This document shows positions 14,276 through 22,916 of a DNA stretch of 64,000 nt, in pieces. The stretch's first letter is position 1. Each line of letters starts with the position of its first letter. The DNA comes from Streptomyces candidus (GTDB lineage: Bacteria; Actinomycetota; Actinomycetes; Streptomycetales; Streptomycetaceae), in the NCBI RefSeq assembly GCF_014207445.1, contig NZ_JACHEM010000002.1, positions 496,001 to 560,000 of the forward strand, given 5' to 3'. Both the position numbers and the translations under genes were made by a program. Below the pieces are notes generated by a model, which was given only the letters and a program-made list of their open reading frames with translations, did not search any database and had not been told where the DNA came from.

Positions 14276-15292
14276 ATGCCCAGTGCGCCGATGGACTTCG
14301 GACTCGTGCTGCAGACCGATCCGCCCGCCTCCGAGGTCGTCGGCCTGATGCGCCGGGCCGAACGCAACGGGTTCCGTTACGGATGGACCTTCGACTCCGC
14401 CGTGCTGTGGCAGGAGCCGTTCGTCATCTACAGCCGCATCCTGGAGCACACCGACCGGATGATCGTCGGCCCCATGGTGACCAACCCGGGCACCAGGACC
14501 TGGGAGGTCACCGCCTCCACCTTCGCGACCCTCAACGACATGTACGGCAACCGCACCGTCTGCGGCATCGGCCGCGGGGACTCGGCGATGCGCGTCGCGG
14601 GCCGCAGGCCGAACACGCTGGCCCGGCTCGGCGAAGCCATGGACGTCATTCGCGACCTCGCCGAGGGACGCGAGGCGAAGGTGGACGGGCAGACGGTGCG
14701 GATCCCGTGGGTGCGGGACGGCCGGCTCCCGGTGTGGATGGCCGCGTACGGGCCCAGGGCGCTCGCCCTCGCGGGCGCGAAGGCGGACGGGTTCATCCTC
14801 CAGCTTGCCGACCCCTTCCTCACGGAATGGATGATCCGGGCGGTGCGCGACGCCGCGTCCGACGCCGGGCGGGACCCCGCCGAGGTGAAGATCTGCGTCG
14901 CCGCTCCCGCCTACGTGAGCGACGACCTGGCGCACGCCCGCGACCAGTGCCGGTGGTTCGGCGGGATGGTCGGCAACCACGTGGCCGACCTGGTGACCAA
15001 GTACGGGGCGGACAGCGGGTTCGTGCCGGCGGAGCTGACCTCGTACATCGAACAGCGTCAGGGGTACGACTACGCGCACCACGGGCGGGCCGGGAACCCG
15101 GACACCGCCTTCGTGCCGGACGACATCGTGGACCGCTTCTGCCTGTTGGGGCCCGTGGAGGCGCACATCGGGAAGCTGCGGGCGCTGCGGGCGCTGGGCG
15201 TCGACCAGTTCGCCCTCTACGACATGCACGACGCGCGCGAGGCGACCATCGACGCCTACGGGGAGTCGGTCATCCCGGCGCTGAGCTCCTGA
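14276..15292 (+). CDS. LLM-class F420/flavin-dependent oxidoreductase (hydantoin-cluster type)
   Basis: The 338-residue product has the luciferase-like TIM-barrel fold: 'WTFDSAVLWQEPFVIYSRILEHTDRM' near the N-terminus, 'CGIGRGDS' in the cofactor region, 'PVWMAAYGPRALALAG' in the middle and 'DQFALYDMHDAREATI' at the C-terminus. It corresponds to a subgroup I associate with dihydropyrimidinase neighbours (TIGR03842-like). AGGAGG lies 9 bases before the ATG. It may supply a redox step on the ring or on a downstream product; the operon has no dihydropyrimidine dehydrogenase, so this is worth testing. The reaction is not established. Confidence 0.85.
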   Translation: MPSAPMDFGLVLQTDPPASEVVGLMRRAERNGFRYGWTFDSAVLWQEPFVIYSRILEHTDRMIVGPMVTNPGTRTWEVTASTFATLNDMYGNRTVCGIGRGDSAMRVAGRRPNTLARLGEAMDVIRDLAEGREAKVDGQTVRIPWVRDGRLPVWMAAYGPRALALAGAKADGFILQLADPFLTEWMIRAVRDAASDAGRDPAEVKICVAAPAYVSDDLAHARDQCRWFGGMVGNHVADLVTKYGADSGFVPAELTSYIEQRQGYDYAHHGRAGNPDTAFVPDDIVDRFCLLGPVEAHIGKLRALRALGVDQFALYDMHDAREATIDAYGESVIPALSS

Positions 15293-15320
15293 GGCCGGGC
15301 GCACCGCAGGACGCGGGAGG

Positions 15321-15818
15321 CTACTGCGGGTCGGGGAGGGGGTCGCCCGTCTCCAGGTAGGTCTTGAGGCTGGAGAGCAGGGCGGGCCAGCCGTCGCGGA
15401 TCATCGACAGGACGGTGCTGCCCTCGTCGAAGCCGTCGTGGACGGTGACCAGACGGGTCAGCGTCGGCCCGGCCGGTTCGATGTCGAACGTCACCTTCGA
15501 GCGGGACTCCGCCGCCAGCTCGGCGTGGAGCTCTGGCGGCATGCCCGTGGCCTCGGCGAACTCGGTGGTGAAGGTGTGCCAGGTGTAGGAGAGTTTGCGG
15601 CCCGGTTCGGCGGCGAGAACCACCTGCTCCGGGTCGCTCTCGCCCAGCCCCATCCCCTGCCAGACCATCGGGGACCCGGCCCGCCAGTCCGACACGAACG
15701 TCATGCCCCAGTAGCGGGCCGTGGACGCCGGGTCGGTCAGCGCCTCCCAGATCCGGTCGGGGGTGGCCCTGAGGTAGGTGACGTAGTCGAAGGCGGTGGC
15801 GCGGTCCAGGTCGTCCAT
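15321..15818 (-). CDS. SRPBCC / AHSA1-like domain protein
   Basis: The 165-residue protein is a single START-like (AHSA1, Bet v1) domain: 'ATPDRIWEALTDPASTARYWG' at the N-terminus, 'GRKLSYTWHTF' in the middle, and the ending 'LSMIRDGWPALLSSLKTYLETG', typical of the activator of Hsp90 ATPase 1-like family. These bind hydrophobic ligands or act as small stress-related proteins, often next to ArsR regulators, though none is adjacent here. The ATG at 15818 is chosen as the first start matching the domain; no strong ribosome binding site is seen. It meets the LLM gene tail to tail with 28 bases between stops. Confidence 0.85.
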   Translation of the reverse strand: MDDLDRATAFDYVTYLRATPDRIWEALTDPASTARYWGMTFVSDWRAGSPMVWQGMGLGESDPEQVVLAAEPGRKLSYTWHTFTTEFAEATGMPPELHAELAAESRSKVTFDIEPAGPTLTRLVTVHDGFDEGSTVLSMIRDGWPALLSSLKTYLETGDPLPDPQ

Positions 15819-15916
15819 GTGCACATTGTGGGGCGGGGCCGGGGGATCGGCACGGCGAAACGGGTCCGGGCGTCCCGCGGGGGAAATGGGGCCGTGCGCC
15901 CTGTGAGGGAGGGGGC

Positions 15917-17332
15917 TCAGCCGTCCGTGGCGCGCAGCCTGCGCCAGACCGCCTTCGCCGCGTTGTGCCCCGACATCCCGTGCACCCCGGGGCCCGGCGG
16001 AGTGGCCGACGAGCACAGGAAGACCGCGGGGTGCGAGGTGCCGTACGGGAAGAGCGACAGCTTCGGGCGGAAGAGGACCTGGAGGCCGGTGAACGCGCCG
16101 CAGGCGATGTCGCCGCCCACGTAGTTGGCGTTGCGGGCGACGAGCTCGCGCGGGCCCGCCGTGGCGCGGGCGAGGACGCGGTCGCGGAAACCGGGCGCGA
16201 ACCGTTCGAGCTGTCGTTCGATGGCGTCCGTGAGGTCGCCCTCCCAGTGGTGCGGGACGTGCCCGTACGCCCAGAAGACATGCTTGCCCTCGGGTGCCCG
16301 GGACGGGTCGGCCAGGCTCGGCTGGGCGGTGATCAGGAACGGCGCCTCGGGGGCCCTGCCCTGCCGCGACGCCCGGCGCAGGGCCGTGTCGATCTCGCCC
16401 TTCGTCGCGCCGACCTGCACCGTTCCCGCCCGGCGGGCCTCCTCGGCGGTCCACGGCACCGGTCCGTCCAACGCATAGTCGATCTTGAAGACGCTCGCGC
16501 CGTACCGGTAGTTCTCGTACACGTTGCCGAGGTCCGCGATCCGGGCGAGGGCGGTCGGCGAGGTGTCGAAGACGTAGGCGCGGGCCGGCGGCAGATCGTC
16601 GAGGCGCCGCACCTCGAAACCGGTGTGGACGACTCCGCCCAGGTCACGCAGGTACGCGGTGAGCGCGTCGGGGATCGCCTGGGAGCCGCCGCGCGGCGCC
16701 GGCCAGCCGTTCGCGTGCGCGGCGAGCGCGAACATCAGGCCGATCGCGCCCGTGGCGAGTCCGTTCAGCGGCGCGATCACGTGCGCGACGAGGCCCGCGA
16801 TCATCGCCTTGGCCTTCTCGTCGCGGAACCGCCGCATCAGCCACGTCGACGGCGGCAGCCCGGCCAGCCCGAACCGGCCCAACGTCACCGGGTGGCGCGG
16901 CAGGGCGGTCAGCGGCAACGACATGAAGTCCTGGGAAAGAGTGTCCCACCTGCCGAGATACGGGGCGACGAGCCGCCGGTACGCACCGGCGTCCCGTACC
17001 CCGAGGGAGGCGGCGGTCTCCGCCACGGAACGGGACAGCACCGCCGCGGTGCCGTCGTCCCAGGGGTGCGCCATCGGCAGCTCGGGGTGCAGCCACTCCA
17101 GCCCGTACCGCTCCAGCGGCAGGTTCCGGAACGCAGGGGAGCCGATGCCCAGCGGGTGCACCGCCGCACACGGGTCGTGCCTGAAGCCCGGCAGCGTCAG
17201 CTCCTCGGTGCGGGCGCCGCCGCCCACGGTGTCCTTCGCCTCGAAGACCTCCACGGAGAAACCGCGACGGGCCAGCTCGACGGCGGCAGTCAGGCCGTTG
17301 GGCCCCGCCCCCACGACCACTGCATCCAGCAT
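15917..17332 (-). CDS. FAD-dependent phytoene-desaturase-like oxidoreductase
   Basis: The 471-residue flavoprotein begins with a Rossmann FAD motif ([20 protein letters not shown], GxGxxG at about 8-13), then '[24 protein letters not shown]', the phytoene desaturase/CrtI-like signature. The C-terminus '[28 protein letters not shown]' closes the FAD site. Members desaturate, isomerise or oxidise carotenoids and other lipids, but many standalone actinobacterial copies are uncharacterised (NAD(P)/FAD-dependent, pyridine nucleotide-disulphide oxidoreductase domain-containing protein 2-like). No carotenoid gene is nearby. The start at 17332 has GAGG 8 bases upstream. It is divergent from the nucleotidyltransferase gene. 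Confidence 0.88.
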   Translation of the reverse strand: MLDAVVVGAGPNGLTAAVELARRGFSVEVFEAKDTVGGGARTEELTLPGFRHDPCAAVHPLGIGSPAFRNLPLERYGLEWLHPELPMAHPWDDGTAAVLSRSVAETAASLGVRDAGAYRRLVAPYLGRWDTLSQDFMSLPLTALPRHPVTLGRFGLAGLPPSTWLMRRFRDEKAKAMIAGLVAHVIAPLNGLATGAIGLMFALAAHANGWPAPRGGSQAIPDALTAYLRDLGGVVHTGFEVRRLDDLPPARAYVFDTSPTALARIADLGNVYENYRYGASVFKIDYALDGPVPWTAEEARRAGTVQVGATKGEIDTALRRASRQGRAPEAPFLITAQPSLADPSRAPEGKHVFWAYGHVPHHWEGDLTDAIERQLERFAPGFRDRVLARATAGPRELVARNANYVGGDIACGAFTGLQVLFRPKLSLFPYGTSHPAVFLCSSATPPGPGVHGMSGHNAAKAVWRRLRATDG

Positions 17333-17411
17333 CGGCGACACCTCGGGCTCCTCACACGCTTTCCAGTCGGAGGGCCAGGGTATTCCTGTGCGCCGAGAGG
17401 GCGGGCGGCGG

Positions 17412-17417
17412 TAGGGT
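17412..17417 (+). promoter_or_regulatory. Leaderless -10 box of the nucleotidyltransferase gene
   Basis: TAGGGT ends 8 bases before the GTG start at 17426. No ribosome binding site fits that start, so transcription and translation probably begin together. Confidence 0.5.
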
Positions 17418-17425
17418 CGCGCATC

Positions 17426-18229
17426 GTGCATCCCGTGATCCGCACCATGGCCGAACGTCTGTCGACCGTCGCCGGCGTACGCGCCGTCGTCCTCGGCGGC
17501 AGCCGCGCACGCGGCACGCACCGTCCCGACTCGGACTGGGACCTGGGCCTGTACTACCGAGACGCGGACGCACTCGACGTCCACGCTCTCGCCTCCCTGG
17601 CCGCGGAGTTCACCGGCCGAGCGGTGGACATCGCCGCCCCCGGCGGCTGGGGGCCCTGGGTGAACGGCGGCGCGTGGCTCTCCGTCGACGGAACGGCGGT
17701 CGACTGGATCCTGCGCGATCTCGACCGGGTGGAACGGGTCTGGGCGGACTGCCGGGCGGGCCGCTTCGAGGTCGGTACGCAGGCCGGGCACCCGCTCGGC
17801 TTCTGGTCGCCGGCGTACGCGGGCGAGGTCGCCCACTGTCGCGTACTGGCCGACCCGGCGGGCGAGTTGACCGCCCTGCGGGCCCGGACCCGGCACTACC
17901 CGGACGCGCTGCGCGAAGCGCTGGCAGAGGCCGCGTGGGAGGCGGAGTTCTCGGTCGCGGCCGCCCGCAAGTCGGTGGGCGCCGGTGACGCCCTCCATGT
18001 GTCGTTGTGCCTGTCGAAGGCCTTCGGCGTCCTCGCGCAGGCCATGCTGGCGCACGAGCGGACCTGGTGCCTCAACGAGAAGGGCGCCCTGGCGGCAGCC
18101 GCCCGACTCGCCTGTGCCCCGCCCGACTTCGCGCAGCGGGTGGCACGGGCGCTGCACGGGCTCGACGAGGAGGCTGTACGGGCGGCGGAGTCACTGGTGC
18201 GAGAGGTGCGGGGGAGTCTGACGCGGTAG
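17426..18229 (+). CDS. Nucleotidyltransferase-domain protein
   Basis: The 267-residue product carries a pol-beta-type nucleotidyltransferase motif, GGSRARGT then DSDWD (Asp37 and Asp39 as metal ligands). An all-helical C-terminal half follows with a HEPN/KNTase-C-like look. Relatives include aminoglycoside nucleotidyltransferases and minimal nucleotidyltransferases, so transfer of a nucleotide to a small molecule or protein is likely; the substrate is unknown. The GTG start is inferred from the leaderless promoter. The gene ends only 10 bases from the stop of the convergent inositol-phosphatase-like gene. Confidence 0.85.
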   Translation: MHPVIRTMAERLSTVAGVRAVVLGGSRARGTHRPDSDWDLGLYYRDADALDVHALASLAAEFTGRAVDIAAPGGWGPWVNGGAWLSVDGTAVDWILRDLDRVERVWADCRAGRFEVGTQAGHPLGFWSPAYAGEVAHCRVLADPAGELTALRARTRHYPDALREALAEAAWEAEFSVAAARKSVGAGDALHVSLCLSKAFGVLAQAMLAHERTWCLNEKGALAAAARLACAPPDFAQRVARALHGLDEEAVRAAESLVREVRGSLTR

Positions 18230-18239
18230 CCCCGGCCGC

Positions 18240-19058
18240 TCAGTCCTCCTCCGCCAGCAGCCCCCGCACCCGATTCGCCGTCGCCTCGTCCCGGGCCGCA
18301 GTGAACGGCAGCGTGTTGCCGCCCGCGATCCGGTAGCGCTCGCCCGTACGGGTACGGTCCGTGCCGCCGGCCTCCTCCACCAGGAGCAGGCCCGCCGCGT
18401 GGTCCCACGCCAGCTCCCAGGAGAAGGCGACCGCTTCCAGCTCGCCCCGGGCCACGGCCAGGTACTCCAGGCCCGCCGACCCGCACGGCCGGGGCAGCAC
18501 GCCCTCCGTCTCCAGCGCCCGCAACGCCTTCTTCTGGTCCTCGGTCGTGTAGTCCGGGTGCGACGTGGCCACGCGCAGCGCACTGCCGGGTGCGGGGGAG
18601 CCCGACCTGAGGGGCACGCCGTTCAGAGTGGCGCCCCGTCCCCGTACCGCCACCGCCATCTCGTCCAGCGCGGGCGCGTACGTCCACGAGGCCTGCACCT
18701 CGCCGTCGACGGCCAGCGCCACCAGGGTGCAGAACCCCGGTTCCCCGTGCACGAACTGACGGGTCCCGTCCACCGGATCGACGATCCACACGGGAGCAGC
18801 GCCGCGTATCGCCGCGTAGGCCGTCGGGTCCGCGTGCACGGCCTCCTCCCCGACCACCACCGAGCCCGGCAGCAGCCGGGTGAGCGAAGCCGTCAGATGC
18901 TCCTCCGCACCCCGGTCCGCGACCGTCACCAGGTCGTACGGGCCGTTCTTCTCCACCACCTCGTGTGCCGCGAGCTGCTGGTACCGGGGCATGACCTCGT
19001 CGGCGACCGCGCGGCGGACGGCTCCTTCGACGGCGGCGACAAGCGTGTTCTCGATCAT
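18240..19058 (-). CDS. Inositol monophosphatase family protein
   Basis: The 272-residue product has the lithium-sensitive phosphatase fold. Metal-binding motifs are DLVTVADRGAE, then GEE, then WIVDPVDGTRQFV (canonical WIVDPIDGTxNF) and the C-terminal WDHAAGLLLVEEAGG. Family members hydrolyse inositol-1-phosphate, histidinol phosphate or 3'-phosphoadenosine-5'-phosphate; sequence alone does not choose. The ATG at 19058 follows GGGA at a fair distance. It is divergent from the lipoate ligase gene (147 bases between starts). Confidence 0.9.
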   Translation of the reverse strand: MIENTLVAAVEGAVRRAVADEVMPRYQQLAAHEVVEKNGPYDLVTVADRGAEEHLTASLTRLLPGSVVVGEEAVHADPTAYAAIRGAAPVWIVDPVDGTRQFVHGEPGFCTLVALAVDGEVQASWTYAPALDEMAVAVRGRGATLNGVPLRSGSPAPGSALRVATSHPDYTTEDQKKALRALETEGVLPRPCGSAGLEYLAVARGELEAVAFSWELAWDHAAGLLLVEEAGGTDRTRTGERYRIAGGNTLPFTAARDEATANRVRGLLAEED

Positions 19059-19205
19059 GCGTCCCAGCAAAGCACGCCGCACTGACAGCAGGCCCCGGAG
19101 GGCCGCCGTGCGCAAGCCGTCCGGAAGAGGAGGAATGTCCCGACCCGGGATAGCGTTGTCGCTGGTCACGACCACCCCTGCGGGTGCTGATGGAGGCGGA
19201 ACACA

Positions 19206-20282
19206 GTGCACGGTGAATACAAGGTCCCCGGCGGCAAGCTCGTCGTCGTGGACCTCGACACGGCGGACGGTGACGGTGCGGTGGGCGGCGTCCTGCGCAA
19301 CGTGCGGGTGGCCGGGGACTTCTTTCTGGAGCCGGACGAGGCGATCGTCGCCATCAACCGGGCCCTGGAGGGTGCTCCCGCCGACACCGACGCCGCCGGA
19401 CTGGCCGCGCGGATCGAGACGGCACTGCCCGAGGGGACGGTGATGTTCGGGCTGACGGCGGAGGGAATCGCCGTCGCCGTGCGGCGGGCGCTGGCGCACG
19501 CCACCGACTGGACGGACTACGACTGGCAGCTCGTCCACGAGGGACCTCAGCCCCCGGCCCTGCACATGGCGCTCGACGAGGTCCTCACCGCCGAGGTGGC
19601 GGCCGGCCGTCGCCCGCCGACGCTGCGGGTGTGGGAATGGGGCGCCCCGGCCGTCGTCATCGGCAGCTTCCAGTCGCTGCGCAACGAGGTCGACCCGGCG
19701 GGCGCGCAACGGCACGGGATCCAGGTCGTACGGCGGATCAGCGGCGGCGGCGCGATGTTCATCGAGCCGGGGAACACGATCACCTACTCGCTGTCCGTGC
19801 CGACCGCGTTGGTGCAGGGGCTGTCGTTCGCCGACAGCTACGCCTACCTCGACGACTGGGTGCTGGGCGCGCTCGCCGACATGGGCGTCAATGCCTGGTA
19901 CCAGCCGCTCAACGACATCGCGACCGACGCGGGCAAGATCGCCGGGGCCGCGCAGAAGCGGATGGTGAGTGACGCCGGCGGGGCGGTGCTGCACCACGTG
20001 ACGATGGCGTACGACATCGACGCCGACAAGATGACGGACGTGCTGCGGATCGGCAAGGAGAAGCTGTCCGACAAGGGGACGAAGAGCGCGAAGAAGCGAG
20101 TCGATCCGCTGCGGCGGCAGACCGGGCTGGCGCGGGAAGCCGTCATCGAGCGGATGATCGGGTCCTTCCGGGGGCGGTACGGGCTGGAGAAGGGTTCCGT
20201 GACGGAGGCGGAGATGGCGCGGGCGGAGGAACTGGTGCAGGAGAAGTTCGGAACGGGGGAGTGGACGGGGCGCGTGCCGTAG
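19206..20282 (+). CDS. lplA: Lipoate-protein ligase with N-terminal accessory domain
   Basis: The 358-residue product begins at a GTG with GGAGG about 9 bases upstream. Residues 1-95 (HGEYKVPGGKLV, then GDFFLEPDEAI) match the small accessory domain that lies at the C-terminus of E. coli LplA and is a separate protein (LplB) in Thermoplasma; here it precedes the catalytic domain. The catalytic part at about 115-350 has 'RRISGGGAMF' and the substrate-binding lysine in DAGKIAGAAQK. It attaches lipoate, via lipoyl-AMP, to dehydrogenase E2 subunits and GcvH. A possible -10 box TAGCGT lies at 19151-19156. The gene is alone on its strand, with a 262-base gap before alkA. Confidence 0.9.
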   Translation: MHGEYKVPGGKLVVVDLDTADGDGAVGGVLRNVRVAGDFFLEPDEAIVAINRALEGAPADTDAAGLAARIETALPEGTVMFGLTAEGIAVAVRRALAHATDWTDYDWQLVHEGPQPPALHMALDEVLTAEVAAGRRPPTLRVWEWGAPAVVIGSFQSLRNEVDPAGAQRHGIQVVRRISGGGAMFIEPGNTITYSLSVPTALVQGLSFADSYAYLDDWVLGALADMGVNAWYQPLNDIATDAGKIAGAAQKRMVSDAGGAVLHHVTMAYDIDADKMTDVLRIGKEKLSDKGTKSAKKRVDPLRRQTGLAREAVIERMIGSFRGRYGLEKGSVTEAEMARAEELVQEKFGTGEWTGRVP

Positions 20283-20544
20283 CCCCGGCGGCGGGCGGGG
20301 GAATGTGGCCGGAGGCCTCGCGGGTGGCGAAGGGGCGCACATGGCGGAGGTCCCTCGGCGGCGGGGCGGGGCGGCCGAGGCGCACAGAACGGCCGGGGCG
20401 GCCCCCGCAGAGCGGCGCATCCCCCACCGCTGCCCGCCGGGCTGCTCGCCTTCCGCTGCCGCTCTTCCGGCAGCCGTTGGTCTGCGCAGGCTGTTGTCGG
20501 ATTTCCGCCAGCGGACAGAGCGGTGGGTGGCGGATGCTGGGGTC
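20283..20544. other. Intergenic region, no gene seen
   Basis: This GC-rich gap separates lplA and alkA on the same strand. A GATGCT box at 20533-20538 lies six bases before the alkA ATG and could drive leaderless initiation. I see no perfect long hairpin or small gene. Confidence 0.3.
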
Positions 20545-22050
20545 ATGTCACCCCCTCCGGCCGGCCAGGCCACGCGTGCCATGCACCACGACACCGAACG
20601 CTGCGTCCGCGCCGTGCAGTCCAAGGACGCGCGGTTCGACGGCTGGGTCTTCACGGCGGTGACGACCACCCGGATCTACTGCCGGCCGAGCTGCCCCGTC
20701 GTACCTCCCAAGCCGCAGAACATGACCTTCTACCCGAGCGCCGCAGCCTGTCAGCAGGCCGGGTTCCGGGCGTGCAAGCGCTGCCGGCCCGACACCAGTC
20801 CCGGGTCCCCCGAGTGGAACGCCCGTGCCGACTCGGTCGCGCGGGCCATGCGGCTCATCCGTGAGGGGGTCGTCGACCGCGAGGGGGTCCAAGGCCTCGC
20901 GGCGCGGCTCGGGTACTCGGCCCGGCAGATCGAGCGGCAGCTGCGTGCCGAGCTGGGCGCCGGGCCGCTCGCACTGGCCCGCGCCCAGCGGGCGCAGACG
21001 GCCAGACTGCTGATCGAGACGACCGCACTGCCGATGGCGGCCATCACCTTCGCCGCCGGGTTCTCCTCGGTACGCACGTTCAACGAGACGGTACGGGAGG
21101 TCTTCGGGCTGCCGCCGGGCGAGCTGCGGACACGGGTAAGGAAGAGGGACGGGGCACAGACGCCGGGAGTGATCGCTCTGCGGCTGCCGTTCCGTGCCCC
21201 GCTCAACCCGGACAACCTGTTCGGTCACCTCGCCGCGACCGCCGTCCCCGGGGTGGAGGAGTGGCGCGACGGCGCGTACCGGCGCACCCTGCAACTCCCC
21301 TACGGACACGGCATCGTGGCCTTGACGCCGCGCCCCGACCACATCGCCTGCCGGCTGGCGCTCACGGATCTGCGGGACCTGACCCACGCCATCAGCCGCT
21401 GCCGCTGGCTGCTCGACCTGGACGCCGACCCGGTCGCCGTCGACGAGCGGCTGCGAGCCGATCCGCTGCTCGCCCCTCTGGTGGCACAGGCGCCCGGGCG
21501 GCGGGTTCCGCGCACCACCGACCCCGCCGAGTTCGCCGTACGGGCCGTGCTCGGCCAGCAGGTTTCGACGGCTGCCGCCCGTACCCACGCCGGCCGGCTC
21601 GTCACCGCCCACGGCGCCGTCGTCGACGACCCGGAAGGCGGGCTCACCCACCTCTTCCCGACCCCCGACGCGCTCGCCGGCCTCGACCCCGAGGCGCTCG
21701 CGCTGCCCCGCAGCCGCCGCACCACGCTCACCACGTTGGTCTCCCATCTCGCTGACGGGACAATACGGTTGGGTGTCGACTGCGACTGGGACCGGGCCCG
21801 CGCCCAGCTCCTCGCACTCCCCGGCTTCGGGCCGTGGACCACCGAGGTCATCGCGATGCGCGCCCTCGGCGACCCGGACGCCTTCCTCCCCTCGGACCTC
21901 GGAATCCGGCGCGCGGCACAAGGGTTGGGGCTGCCGCACACCCCGGCGGCACTCACCGCGCGTGCCGCCGCCTGGCGGCCCTGGCGGGCGTACGCCGTCC
22001 AGTACCTGTGGGCGACCGATGCCCACCCCATCAACCACCTACCGCAGTAG
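20545..22050 (+). CDS. alkA: Ada-type sensor fused to AlkA DNA-3-methyladenine glycosylase
   Basis: The 501-residue product joins three modules. Residues 14-85 are an Ada N-terminal zinc domain with Cys46, Cys50, Cys77 and Cys80, spaced like E. coli Ada Cys38/42/69/72, where the first cysteine takes a methyl group from phosphotriesters. Residues 95-200 are an AraC-type helix-turn-helix. Residues 205-495 are an AlkA-like glycosylase with a helix-hairpin-helix (LPGFGPWTTEVIAMRALGDPDAFLPSDLG) carrying the catalytic aspartate. It should sense alkylation, activate its own regulon and excise alkylated bases. The start is uncertain: ATG at 20581 is also plausible. The ogt gene follows 14 bases downstream. 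Confidence 0.93.
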   Translation: MSPPPAGQATRAMHHDTERCVRAVQSKDARFDGWVFTAVTTTRIYCRPSCPVVPPKPQNMTFYPSAAACQQAGFRACKRCRPDTSPGSPEWNARADSVARAMRLIREGVVDREGVQGLAARLGYSARQIERQLRAELGAGPLALARAQRAQTARLLIETTALPMAAITFAAGFSSVRTFNETVREVFGLPPGELRTRVRKRDGAQTPGVIALRLPFRAPLNPDNLFGHLAATAVPGVEEWRDGAYRRTLQLPYGHGIVALTPRPDHIACRLALTDLRDLTHAISRCRWLLDLDADPVAVDERLRADPLLAPLVAQAPGRRVPRTTDPAEFAVRAVLGQQVSTAAARTHAGRLVTAHGAVVDDPEGGLTHLFPTPDALAGLDPEALALPRSRRTTLTTLVSHLADGTIRLGVDCDWDRARAQLLALPGFGPWTTEVIAMRALGDPDAFLPSDLGIRRAAQGLGLPHTPAALTARAAAWRPWRAYAVQYLWATDAHPINHLPQ

Positions 22051-22064
22051 GGGAGTCGTACCTC

Positions 22065-22568
22065 ATGTCCTCCATCACGCAGCACACCGTCGTCGACAGC
22101 CCGTACGGGCCGCTCACCCTGGTCGCCACCGACGGCGTCCTCTCCGGCCTCTACATGGCCGACCAGCGCCACCGTCCCGCCGAGGAGAGCTTCGGCGTAC
22201 CGGACCCGGAGCCGTTCCCCGAGGTGATCGAGCAGCTCGACGCCTACTTCGCCGGGGAGCTGCGGGAGTTCACCGTCCCCGTGCGCCTGCACGGCACACC
22301 GTTCCAGCGCGGCGTGTGGGAGCAGCTCCAGCGCATTCCCTACGGGGAGACCCGCTCGTACGGCCAACTCGCCGACCGGCTCGGCAAGTCGGGGGCCTCG
22401 CGAGCCGTAGGCCTCGCCAACGGCAAGAATCCCGTCGGCATCATCGTCCCCTGCCATCGGGTCATCGGCTCCACCGGCAGCCTCACCGGCTACGGCGGCG
22501 GCCTCGACCGCAAGCAGCGACTGCTCGCCTTCGAGAGCGGCGTCCCCGCCGTAGCCGCCCTCTTCTAG
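22065..22568 (+). CDS. ogt: Methylated-DNA-protein-cysteine methyltransferase
   Basis: The 167-residue suicide repair protein transfers the methyl group from O6-methylguanine to its own Cys130 in the PCHR motif. The upstream helix-turn-helix text 'TPFQRGVWEQLQRIPYGETRSYG' and 'GLANGKNPVGIIVPCHRVIG' are standard. GGGGAG lies about 9 bases before the ATG. It follows alkA at 14 bases, so one transcript gives both the glycosylase/sensor and the direct-reversal enzyme. Confidence 0.96.
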   Translation: MSSITQHTVVDSPYGPLTLVATDGVLSGLYMADQRHRPAEESFGVPDPEPFPEVIEQLDAYFAGELREFTVPVRLHGTPFQRGVWEQLQRIPYGETRSYGQLADRLGKSGASRAVGLANGKNPVGIIVPCHRVIGSTGSLTGYGGGLDRKQRLLAFESGVPAVAALF

Positions 22569-22577
22569 CGCGGCCCA

Positions 22578-22915
22578 CTAGCGCCGTCCGGCACGGCGGC
22601 CCGAAACGGCCGCCCCGGCAGCGCCCGGCACGCCCCGCGTGCTGCTCCGGCTCTGGCCCAGACCCGCGAGCAGCGCGGGCAGCGCCGTCCCGATCGGCTC
22701 CCGCACCACCTCGTCGGCGAGGGCGTCGTACGGCGTCGGCTCCCCGTTCACGATGATCAGCCGCGCTCCGTGCTCCGCCGCCAGGCCCGCCAGAGACACG
22801 GCGGGCTGCACCGCCGGCGCTGCGCAGCGGCCCGTACACGACATGCACGTCCGCCGCGAGGTTCGTCGCCAGCACCGCGCACAAACGGATCCTGGTGCGC
22901 GGCTGATGAGCAATC
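22578..22915 (-). pseudogene. Remnant of a sirtuin (Sir2 family) gene
   Basis: From about 22812 down to 22578 one frame reads 'VQPAVSLAGLAAEHGARLII' followed by 'VNGEPTPYDALADEVVREPIGTALP', which is the C-terminal third of the sirtuin NAD-binding fold. Just upstream, in another frame, 'AADVHVVYG' looks like the preceding strand, so a frameshift lies near 22820. The catalytic histidine, zinc cysteines and N-terminal Rossmann part are missing. The fragment is jammed between ogt and the ArsR-type regulator. It is a decayed protein deacetylase and should not be functional. Confidence 0.7.
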
Positions 22916-22916
22916 A

